Assembly: GCA_028281465.1 (NCBI GenBank)
Contig: JANQJV010000038.1
Coordinates: 1 to 38,924, forward strand
Source: Azospirillaceae bacterium
GTDB taxonomy: Bacteria; Pseudomonadota; Alphaproteobacteria; Azospirillales; Azospirillaceae
Reading direction: 5' to 3'
DNA length: 38,924 nucleotides
The position numbers and the translations under genes are program-made. Positions 16,674 to 24,016 of the stretch are shown here, piece after piece. Numbering within the stretch: the first letter of the stretch is position 1; every line of letters starts with the position of its first letter. The notes under the pieces were generated by a model. It saw only the letters and a program-made list of their open reading frames with translations. It made no database searches and was not told the origin of the DNA.

Positions 16674-18332
16674 TTATTCACCAGTGAACATTGCATGGAC
16701 GCCAAGTTGGAAGGCGACACCTCTGAGGTGTTCGTCCAGCAGGCGCGCGACTTCGGGAACCGCAGCCTGGCCATCCAACGCCTTGAGCCGCTCGTGCAGG
16801 TCGATCAGGGCATGATCGCTGGCGATGGCAACGAAGTGATCGGCGCCGAACGGTGGCTCCACGGTAAGCCCGATCGGGTAAGCGCGCCCCATGGGAATCT
16901 GTAGCGGGTCGTCATCATACCATGGATAGAACGGGATGATCCGACCCCGCGCATCCATCAGGAATAGGGTCAGGAACGGATAGGTGTGTCCGGAGATATG
17001 CAGCTCCGGCTCGGCCCCACCGGGGAAGCGCTGCCCCGGCGGCACCAACCTCATGGTCAGGCTGCGGTCGGCACTCAGCTCGATCAGTCGTTTGTGCAAG
17101 CCCCATTTGTCCAGCACAGCCTGTACCGCCGCGGCTTCCTTGGGGGCGATGGTGAGCGTGCGCCGCCGCGCCGCCCGGGTCTCCGGCACCAGCGCGTCCT
17201 TCACAGTCGCCACAGCATCCTGTCCGGCAACGATGATCTCGCCGGTCGCCACGTTCCAAACCAGATCAATCCCAACGGGCTGGTCGACCAGGGTGACGCC
17301 GTCCAGATGGCCAGCCACCGAAGCCGTGTCGAAACCGCCGGTTTGGTCCATGAACAGGCTTAGCTCCTGCAACGGAAAGAAGCCGACCGGCGGCGGTGCT
17401 GTCGGCCCGGCCGGTGGGTTCTGGCTCCGCACGCCGGCTATCAGCACTCGCTCCGCGTCCCCCACCGGCGTGACCACCGGCTGTTGGCGGTCGTTGGTTT
17501 TCATGCGGACGTTCTCCAGCATGAAACGCTCCAGCTCACCCTTGGTCAGACGACGGTCACCGTCGGCATCGGCCCGTCCGCGCAACGCCTCGGCCACGCT
17601 CCAGCTCATGGCGCCGCGCGGCACCCGGCTGCCGTCTGCTTGCTCGATCCAAACCTCCGGCACCTCGTTCTCGTCCGACACACCCGCCAGCAAAACCACG
17701 TGGGCCAACTCGGTCTCGTCGATGCGTGCCGCCACCGGATCCGGTGGCGGCAGAAAATCCCGTTCGATCGCCGGATAGATGTAGTTGCGCGACGTGACGA
17801 AGCGCTCGCTGCGCGGATGCACCGACCGGGTCACCGTACCGGAATGGCAAGCATCGACGACGAACAGGATGTTCAGATGGCTGGCATCGCGCAACATCTG
17901 GTTCAAATCATCGTCCGGAATGCGCTCCTGCGTCTCCCAGCCGTCCGGATCGAAGCCGGCGAGCAGCAATACCTCGTCCAGCCCGTCGCGCTCAGAGCCA
18001 TGGACCCGTTCCGCCTCCTGGCTGCCATGCCCTGCAAAACTGAACACCAAGAGGTCGCCCGGCGCCGCTTTCGCCGTCAGATCCCGGTAGGCCGCAATGA
18101 TGGCTTCCCGGGTCGCATCCGCGTCGAGCAGCCTGCGCACCTCCTGCGCGCCGGCGTCGCGCAAGGCCGCTTCGATGTCGAGCGCATCGTTCACCGCACC
18201 GCGCAACGGAGTGATGTATCTGTATTGGTCAATGCCGATGACAAGACCCCAAAGGTCGGCTGCCCGCGTCGGCATGCCCGACAGCACACCGAGCATGGGC
18301 ACGAGAATCAGGAGGCTTGCCTTCTGTGTCAT
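16674..18332 (-). CDS. Caspase-fold peptidase with EF-hand loop and DUF4384-like domain (cluster gene 4)
   Basis: 552 residues, signal peptide at 1-24 (...MPTRA-AD). The peptidase domain has LWGLVIGIDQYRYITPLRGA, VFSFAGHGSQ with His102 and ILFVVDACHSGT with Cys162. Residues 255-266 (DADGDRRLTKGE) are a canonical EF-hand loop. The C-terminal part resembles DUF4384 (LTMRLVPPGQRF, PFLTLFLMDARGRIIPFYPW, FVAIASDHALIDL). A TRAARRR sequence sits in the linker before it, similar to the TRSARRRR repeats of the WD40-caspase protein. The start codon overlaps the stop of the OmpA gene by four bases (ATGA), so translation of the two is probably coupled. Confidence 0.9.
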   Translation of the reverse strand: MTQKASLLILVPMLGVLSGMPTRAADLWGLVIGIDQYRYITPLRGAVNDALDIEAALRDAGAQEVRRLLDADATREAIIAAYRDLTAKAAPGDLLVFSFAGHGSQEAERVHGSERDGLDEVLLLAGFDPDGWETQERIPDDDLNQMLRDASHLNILFVVDACHSGTVTRSVHPRSERFVTSRNYIYPAIERDFLPPPDPVAARIDETELAHVVLLAGVSDENEVPEVWIEQADGSRVPRGAMSWSVAEALRGRADADGDRRLTKGELERFMLENVRMKTNDRQQPVVTPVGDAERVLIAGVRSQNPPAGPTAPPPVGFFPLQELSLFMDQTGGFDTASVAGHLDGVTLVDQPVGIDLVWNVATGEIIVAGQDAVATVKDALVPETRAARRRTLTIAPKEAAAVQAVLDKWGLHKRLIELSADRSLTMRLVPPGQRFPGGAEPELHISGHTYPFLTLFLMDARGRIIPFYPWYDDDPLQIPMGRAYPIGLTVEPPFGADHFVAIASDHALIDLHERLKALDGQAAVPEVARLLDEHLRGVAFQLGVHAMFTGE

Positions 18333-19270
18333 CGCCGCAGCTCCACGCGTCTGGCCATCTGGTTCAGTTGCGCGGTCGTGAACCGCTCCGCCCCATCCAC
18401 CCGCGGCGGCTCGGATTCACCACGCCCTTCGACCCGTATGTTTCCGGCGTAACCGCCGGCCCGAAGATAGTCGGCCACGGCTGCAGCCCGACGCTCTGAC
18501 AACCTTTGATTGTAGAGAGCCTGGCCAGCCGGGTCGGTGTGACCGATCAAGGTGATCGCGCGATCGTTGCCGATCCTGAGCTGTTGCAACAAATCTGCCA
18601 CCGCCGCCGCGCCTTTGCGCGTGAATCGGGTCGAGTCGTACTCGAACTCAATCGGCAGCGCGACCGATCGTGGCACGAAACCGCGCAGGTTGAGCGACCC
18701 GAGACCGGTCGGCTTGCCCGAACGCGTCGTCGGTGTGGAAACGAAGTCGTCGGCCAATAAACGACTTTGTTCCGCACGGCCGAAGATATGCGCGATTGCA
18801 GCCTCCGGCGGAGCGGTTGGCGTCGCTGTTTCGTCTTCGATCGCCGCCAGGGCTTCCTGGTACTGCCGGGCCGCTTCGGTGAACGCCTCTCGATCATAGG
18901 CGATGTCGGCGAGCCAGGCATTGACTAGCCAGAACCGTCCGTATGTGTCGGCTTGGCGAATCTGTGACTCCAGGCTCACGAGCGATTGTCCTTGCCCGAG
19001 GGCGGCCTGCACCCCCATGGCCAATTCGCGTGCCATGACCTGGCCCAGCCAAGCCCGATAGGCCGGATCGCAGGTCGCGTCCACCCCCACCGCACCGTGC
19101 AGGTCGCGCAGTCGGTCGATATCGCGCGCCGACAGTGCCGCGTTGACCTGCGCACGCAGATCCGTGCACGCCATCGCCGTCGTGGTCGCCGCAAACAGGC
19201 ACGACACGACCAGTGCGACGGGCAACAACAGCCGGCCGCAGTGGCCCACCCTGTGTCCAGCCCGGTCCAT
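18329..19270 (-). CDS. OmpA family protein with helical N-terminal region (cluster gene 3)
   Basis: 313 residues; ATG 19270 follows GAGGAGGATCACGTCGA and gives a signal peptide (HCGRLLLPVALVVSCLF...AMA). Residues about 35-170 are helical and TPR-like (AFTEAARQYQEALAAIEDE). Then comes TPTTRSGKPTGLG and an OmpA domain: LPIEFEYDSTRFTRKGAAAV, ITLIGHTDPAGQALYNQRLS, ERRAAAVADYL, RGESEPP, and a terminal ARRVELR. It is predicted to bind peptidoglycan from the periplasm. Translationally coupled to the caspase gene at 16674, which suggests the two proteins work together at the cell wall. Confidence 0.88.
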   Translation of the reverse strand: MDRAGHRVGHCGRLLLPVALVVSCLFAATTTAMACTDLRAQVNAALSARDIDRLRDLHGAVGVDATCDPAYRAWLGQVMARELAMGVQAALGQGQSLVSLESQIRQADTYGRFWLVNAWLADIAYDREAFTEAARQYQEALAAIEDETATPTAPPEAAIAHIFGRAEQSRLLADDFVSTPTTRSGKPTGLGSLNLRGFVPRSVALPIEFEYDSTRFTRKGAAAVADLLQQLRIGNDRAITLIGHTDPAGQALYNQRLSERRAAAVADYLRAGGYAGNIRVEGRGESEPPRVDGAERFTTAQLNQMARRVELRR

Positions 19271-19328
19271 TCGACGTGATCCTCCTCGTCTCGTCCGCGC
19301 CACGGTCGCCAAAGCCAGACGCCGTTCG

Positions 19329-22300
19329 TCAGTTGCTCCGCATGCGTTCGCTCATCTGTCGAGTCCAGGTGTCAACGAAACCCTCGTCCTTGCGCGTCAA
19401 CGGGAACCCGCGGATGTCTTGGACCCCGCCCGGAGCCGAGAAGAGGGCATCCTGCCCATGCCGGCTGCTGCGCTGGCGCACATAGAGCTCGGTCAGATAG
19501 CGCGACACGAAGCGGCCGACGCTGATGTGGTCGACCTCACGCTCGAACGGCGGCGACGCAATGCCTTCCAAAGCATCAAGGACGGCGCGGGCAAACACGC
19601 CGTTGCGGCCATCGAAGTTATCGAGCGCTTCCTCGGTCGCGAGCGACGCCGCCAGGAGATAGCGCCCGGCGCCAAGCCGGTCGCGGATTTGGTCGGGCGC
19701 GCTTTGCGAGAAGCCGCCGGAATGGCACGTGTCGAGAAACAGCATGAAATTGCCGGCCATTACGCCGCTGATACGACGAATCATGGCCTGCTCCGACACC
19801 CCTTGGCCCCACACCTGGTCCGGATCGGTCACATCGTAGGACAGGAAATGATAGAATTGTGATCCCGGGTCGGCCGGATCGGGGACCACCATGCCGTGTC
19901 CGGCCAAGTAGACCACCACCGTGTCCGACGGAGCGCTGACGTCGGCAATCTCGGTGAGCGCCGACAGCACATTGGCCTGCGTCGCCTGGGCATCATACAA
20001 CTCGCGCAGCACCACGCCCTCGCCAGCCGTACCATAGGTCTCGGCCGGGGCGCCGGTCACCGTACGGGCGAATGACTGGGCATCCGGCCGGGCGAAGTTC
20101 AGCCGTGCCACATCTCCCCGGTAATCGTTGATACCGACCGCGAGCACGAACAGACGCGGTTTCGCGTCCTGGCCACCGCCGCTGCGCGTGACGGGCGTGC
20201 CAGAGACGAAGGCCAACACGGGTGAGTCCTGGTACACCGACTCGCTGGCATTGTACGCCCGCACTTGAACCAGATTGCGGCCCGGGTCCAGCAGCACGCG
20301 CTGTTCCTCCACACCCGGCTCGACGGACGATAAGGTGGGCCCAGCCGATGCCGATGCCGATGCCGTCGCCCCGTCGTCCGTGCCGAGCCGGCGTCGGCGC
20401 GCGCTGCGGGTCGCTGCCACTTCGCTGATGTTGCGTCCGTTGCGGTACAGCTCGCGCGATCCAAGACCTCCACCGGCGTCACGGAGGCGGTAGCGCAGCA
20501 CCACCTCACCGACCCCGTCCGGCAGATCGACCACGAGCGCGGGGACGGCCGCGGCCTGGTCACCGTCCACCACGGTCCATCCCGGCGGGTCGATACGCCG
20601 TCGCCGAGCCGACCGTGTCAGCGGTGACAGGTCGATCGGATAGCAGGCCGAACCGCCTGCGACCACGGCCGAGTCCGCCGTGGCATCGGAATCCAGTCGG
20701 CGCCGCCGCGCCGACCGGGTGACGGGTGGCTCATAGCAATACTGTGTCACCTCGATGCTCGGCCCGCGTGTCAACAGGGCGTTGATGTCGCCGATGCTCT
20801 GCCGCCGGCGCTCGATCAATGCCGCGCCCTGCGGCCGAAACTTGGCGCGCACAAGGTCGGGCGCAAAGAAGACCCGGTAGAGTTGGCTGAACAGGACCCA
20901 ACGGGGAGCCTGCCGGCCCGATTCGTTCAGGTGGAAGCCCACCAGGTCTTTGCCGCCGCCGGCGGAGTGGTCGAAAAAACCCTCCGGGGTCCAAAGGACC
21001 CATTGCCGACCGTCACGATGGGGAAACAAAGCGGCCAATTCCTCAAGCTCTCGGCCGGGCGCCAGGCTATACCAACGCAACGTCCCATCGCCCAGCGCCG
21101 CCACGGCCACCGGCGCCGAGCGCGCCACATTGACGCCCCATGGCGTGCCCTCAACCCGCACTTTGCGAAGCTCACGGCCTTGCGCGTCATAGAGCCGTAA
21201 CCAGAAATCGCTGCCGAGCAAAAAGCCGCTGCCGTCTGGACGGATCGCCAAGCTGCGCGTCCGTTCGCCAGCATCGAGCGCTAGCGGACGACCATTGACC
21301 AAGGGCGCGGCCGCGTTCTTCCACTGGTCAACCTGCAGGCCGCGGGCCACCGTCAGCGGCGATGTCACCGCCGGGCTCCGGTAGGGCGCCGGTCGGAGCG
21401 TGCCGGTCCGCAGATCGTAGGCGTGCGGACGCAAACCACCCAGCTCCAGACCGAATTCAACCACCTGACCGTCGCCCGACAGCGCAAAACGGCCTTCGAA
21501 GATGTCGCGGAAATCACCGGTCAGCCGATCGACATAGATATCGACCTGGCCATCTGGTTGCACCCGCCCCCAAGATGGATCGGCGCTGGCGAAGAACACC
21601 GCACCACCTGGCCCGGACCTGAGCTTGTTGATGGAATCGGAAGCCGGCAAGACCTGGTCGATCGCCGGCCCCTGCCCCCAACGCTGCCAACGCCGCAGCA
21701 GCTTGCCACCACCCGCCGCATCCATGGTGCCCGCCGCCACCAGGTCGACCGACTGGCCGCCGGTCCACGACCAAGCCACCGCCGCCAGACCGCCAGACGA
21801 CAGGTCCGACACGTCCGGTGTCGCATAGGGCCGCAACCCATCGGCATACAGCACGTCCACCCTCGGCCGGTCGAGGTGACCAACCGCGAGCAGGCTGCCG
21901 TCCGGCGAGAACGCCAGTCCGTATGGCTGGCCACCGTCGGGCGCCTGCCAACGCGCCACCGCGGCAATCGACCGCTGCCCGGAGGCCGGATCGTATGGCG
22001 CGTACAGGCGTACGAAACCGTCGGCCGCGCTGGTCGCCAGCCGGCCGTCCGCACCAAAGGCAACCCAATACAACTGACCGCCGTAATCCCGGTCGAGCGC
22101 GAGCAGGCGCAGTCGCCCGGCATCCCACAGCAACAACTCGCCGGTGCCGCCAAGCGCGGTGGCCAACAGCCGACCATCGGCCGAATGCGTCATGTGGTTG
22201 ACAACATTGGGCAGGTTGGGCAACGGCCCCAAATAGCGCTGCTGCGCCACGTCGAAAACGTGCAAGGCGTAGCCGCGACCGCCGTTTAGGCGCGTATCCC

Positions 22301-22652
22301 CGGCGGCGATCAGCCGCCCACCGTCGGGCGAGAGCGCGATGGCGTTCAGTTTACCTTCATCGCCTCGGTCGATCGGTATGCGAAAGGTGGCCAACAGGCG
22401 GCCCTGATCCGGTGCCCAGAGGCGAATGGTCTTGTCGTGGGAGGCCGTTGCCAACAGGGTGCCGTCTTTGTTGGTGGTCAGGGCGCGGATGCTGGCGACG
22501 TGCCGACCGGGTTCGATGCGCAGGAACGGACCGGTGGGTTGTGCCGCGGACGGCCCGCCCAAAGCGGTCAAGCCCAAACAGAGACCCAGGGCCGCCAATG
22601 CGCGGACCACGACCGCCGCTCTGCGGCCATGCCTTTGGCGAGCAACCTTCAT
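19329..22652 (-). CDS. WD40-repeat/caspase fusion with three TRSARRRR motifs (cluster gene 2)
   Basis: 1107 residues with an N-terminal signal peptide (to about residue 38, ...PSAAQ). Residues about 45-600 hold WD40-like blades, best seen in TLLATASHDKTIRLWAPDQG, LLATALGGTGELLLWDAGRL and LATSAADGFVRLYAPYDP. A beta-sandwich linker (about 640-825) contains TRSARRRR at 645-652, 679-686 and 748-755, and TRSGGG at 822. The caspase-fold domain follows: RLFVLAVGINDYRGDVARLN, VVYLAGHGMV with His919, and LFLDTCHSGGFSQ with Cys976, then GVFARAVLDALEG. The sequence implies a periplasmic sensor propeller joined to a cysteine peptidase. The basic motifs are candidate processing sites for the Arg-specific neighbours; that is inference. 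Confidence 0.9.
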   Translation of the reverse strand: MKVARQRHGRRAAVVVRALAALGLCLGLTALGGPSAAQPTGPFLRIEPGRHVASIRALTTNKDGTLLATASHDKTIRLWAPDQGRLLATFRIPIDRGDEGKLNAIALSPDGGRLIAAGDTRLNGGRGYALHVFDVAQQRYLGPLPNLPNVVNHMTHSADGRLLATALGGTGELLLWDAGRLRLLALDRDYGGQLYWVAFGADGRLATSAADGFVRLYAPYDPASGQRSIAAVARWQAPDGGQPYGLAFSPDGSLLAVGHLDRPRVDVLYADGLRPYATPDVSDLSSGGLAAVAWSWTGGQSVDLVAAGTMDAAGGGKLLRRWQRWGQGPAIDQVLPASDSINKLRSGPGGAVFFASADPSWGRVQPDGQVDIYVDRLTGDFRDIFEGRFALSGDGQVVEFGLELGGLRPHAYDLRTGTLRPAPYRSPAVTSPLTVARGLQVDQWKNAAAPLVNGRPLALDAGERTRSLAIRPDGSGFLLGSDFWLRLYDAQGRELRKVRVEGTPWGVNVARSAPVAVAALGDGTLRWYSLAPGRELEELAALFPHRDGRQWVLWTPEGFFDHSAGGGKDLVGFHLNESGRQAPRWVLFSQLYRVFFAPDLVRAKFRPQGAALIERRRQSIGDINALLTRGPSIEVTQYCYEPPVTRSARRRRLDSDATADSAVVAGGSACYPIDLSPLTRSARRRRIDPPGWTVVDGDQAAAVPALVVDLPDGVGEVVLRYRLRDAGGGLGSRELYRNGRNISEVAATRSARRRRLGTDDGATASASASAGPTLSSVEPGVEEQRVLLDPGRNLVQVRAYNASESVYQDSPVLAFVSGTPVTRSGGGQDAKPRLFVLAVGINDYRGDVARLNFARPDAQSFARTVTGAPAETYGTAGEGVVLRELYDAQATQANVLSALTEIADVSAPSDTVVVYLAGHGMVVPDPADPGSQFYHFLSYDVTDPDQVWGQGVSEQAMIRRISGVMAGNFMLFLDTCHSGGFSQSAPDQIRDRLGAGRYLLAASLATEEALDNFDGRNGVFARAVLDALEGIASPPFEREVDHISVGRFVSRYLTELYVRQRSSRHGQDALFSAPGGVQDIRGFPLTRKDEGFVDTWTRQMSERMRSN
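20388..20720 (-). repeat. Three-fold TRSARRRR coding motif
   Basis: Three 24-base units at 20697-20720, 20595-20618 and 20388-20411 each encode Thr-Arg-Ser-Ala-Arg-Arg-Arg-Arg followed by Leu or Ile. The codons differ: Ser is TCG, TCG, AGC; Ala is GCG, GCT, GCG; the four final Arg codons differ in every copy. The repeat is conserved at the protein level rather than the DNA level, so recent duplication alone does not explain it. Confidence 0.85.
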
Positions 22653-22761
22653 GGCAACGCTCCCGTTGCTTCAGACGCCAAATCGGAGAGCCATCGGGAA
22701 ACACCCTTGGGGGGCGCTTCCCGTCGCTCGTTTTGCTCAAGACAAGGCGGATCGAGGTCGA

Positions 22762-23730
22762 TCAGCCGACTGCCGTCCCGTCCACCGGCTCGAACGCCAC
22801 GTCGAACAGATCCATGGAATCCGTCATGGCTTCCACGTTCTGGGCCGTTTGGTAGGACGTATTGGTTTTCTCTTCCACTTGCGCCGCCTGCGGTTCGGCA
22901 ACCTCGACGGTGGCCACGGTGCTCTGAACCTCTTGGCGCTGCTGCTCTGTGATGACTTCCTCACGAGCTTGCTGTTGCACCACTTGCTGGGCCTCCTGGC
23001 GGGCCCGCTGCTTGCGCGCCGGCGGCGCGTCGGCATAGGCGACATCGGTGACTTCAGCAATCCAGGCCTGGTTCTCGCGATAGGACGCCGAATTGCGGTA
23101 GCCGGTCTCGATGCGTCGCGACGACCCTGGATTCACCGCTTCACTGGCAACCAAGAACTCGCCCGACCGTGGCGCGATGTCTTCCTGGATGGAACGGGCG
23201 ATCTGCTTGTCTTGCTCGTATTTGGTGCGCAGGTCGGTGAGCTGACGATTGGCCTCTTCGCCGGTGATCTGTCCGCCGCGGTAGGCGGTGCGTACGTCAC
23301 GCGCCTGGTCGACGCGGCAGCGGATCAACAACCGCAAAGCTCGTTCCGTCTTGGTCAAGTTTTGGGTTTCCGCGTCCAGGTCCGATACCAAACCCAGCAC
23401 GGCCTGTTCCTGGTTCTGCTGTACCTTGGCATTCCAGTAACCGCCGAGACCACCGGCAATCAGACCGGCGCCGGCGCCGATGGCGGCACTCTCCAGATCC
23501 CCGCCCAGGAGCAACCCGCCGACAAAGCCGGTGGCAGCACCGATCAGGGCGCCTTCGACGATATCCTCTTCGAAATGATTGCCGGTCGAATCGAGCACCT
23601 CGCGGTACTGATAACACTGGTCACTGGTGTCGGTACCGATCCGATCGGCCCGGGTGGAAACGCAGGCGGTCACCACCGTCAAACACATCAACAGGGCCCC
23701 GCTCTTGGCGAGATAACTGAGTTTCTGCAT
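22762..23730 (-). CDS. Glycine-zipper lipoprotein (cluster gene 1)
   Basis: 322 residues from ATG 23730, preceded by GGAG at about nine bases; an ATG at 23745 is also open. A lipoprotein signal ends in LTVVTAC, with Cys about 23 residues in. Residues about 55-90 are a glycine-zipper membrane region (EGALIGAATGFVGGLLLGGD, AAIGAGAGLIAGGLGGYW). The remainder is highly charged and probably coiled coil, with a Gln-rich segment (EAQQVVQQQAREEVITEQQR). Such proteins sit in the outer or inner membrane and can form oligomers or pores. It heads the cluster, with an AT-rich promoter region upstream, and is a candidate membrane component of the system. Confidence 0.8.
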   Translation of the reverse strand: MQKLSYLAKSGALLMCLTVVTACVSTRADRIGTDTSDQCYQYREVLDSTGNHFEEDIVEGALIGAATGFVGGLLLGGDLESAAIGAGAGLIAGGLGGYWNAKVQQNQEQAVLGLVSDLDAETQNLTKTERALRLLIRCRVDQARDVRTAYRGGQITGEEANRQLTDLRTKYEQDKQIARSIQEDIAPRSGEFLVASEAVNPGSSRRIETGYRNSASYRENQAWIAEVTDVAYADAPPARKQRARQEAQQVVQQQAREEVITEQQRQEVQSTVATVEVAEPQAAQVEEKTNTSYQTAQNVEAMTDSMDLFDVAFEPVDGTAVG

Positions 23731-23783
23731 GCGCGCACACTCCATCTATGAACAAATGACAAACCGAAGACGGTTGTCCCAGG

Positions 23784-23813
23784 AATATACAGGATGAGCC
23801 GAGTGTGAGCCAA
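23784..23813 (-). promoter_or_regulatory. Candidate sigma-70 promoter of the caspase/serpin cluster
   Basis: On the minus strand TTGGCT (23808-23813) and TATATT (23784-23789) are separated by 18 bases, in the only clearly AT-rich intergenic patch (23746-23950) next to the cluster. Transcription would start about 45 bases before the lipoprotein ATG. A TTGACA at 23824-23829 is nearby but has no good partner box. Confidence 0.45.
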
Positions 23814-24016
23814 GCGACTCAAATGTCAAGAAACTTATCTAAACTTGCAGCCAACAAGTTGAAGATGGCCCGATTTCAGATTTTCGGCGATTTTGTCCAG
23901 AATAAACAGGCGACAATCCGAAAATAATTACGCACGCAAATCGATGCCGGCCCTCTCGACCATCGTCACTGGATAGGCCCCATGACGTCGGATGCGCCCC
24001 CACCGCGCCAGACCGG

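Noticed and set aside
14365..18452. Long plus-strand open frames opposite the caspase, OmpA and DUF4384 genes
   Set aside because: They mirror minus-strand genes, show Arg/Pro/His-rich composition and no domain; shadow frames of high-GC coding DNA.
20341..20365. Tandem GCCGAT units
   Set aside because: An in-frame Ala-Ser microsatellite in the linker of the WD40-caspase gene; no sign of phase variation since the unit length of six keeps the frame.
23801..23829. TTGACA box as alternative promoter for the protease cluster
   Set aside because: The -10 position at 17 bases reads ACACTC, a poor match; the TTGGCT/TATATT pair downstream is better.
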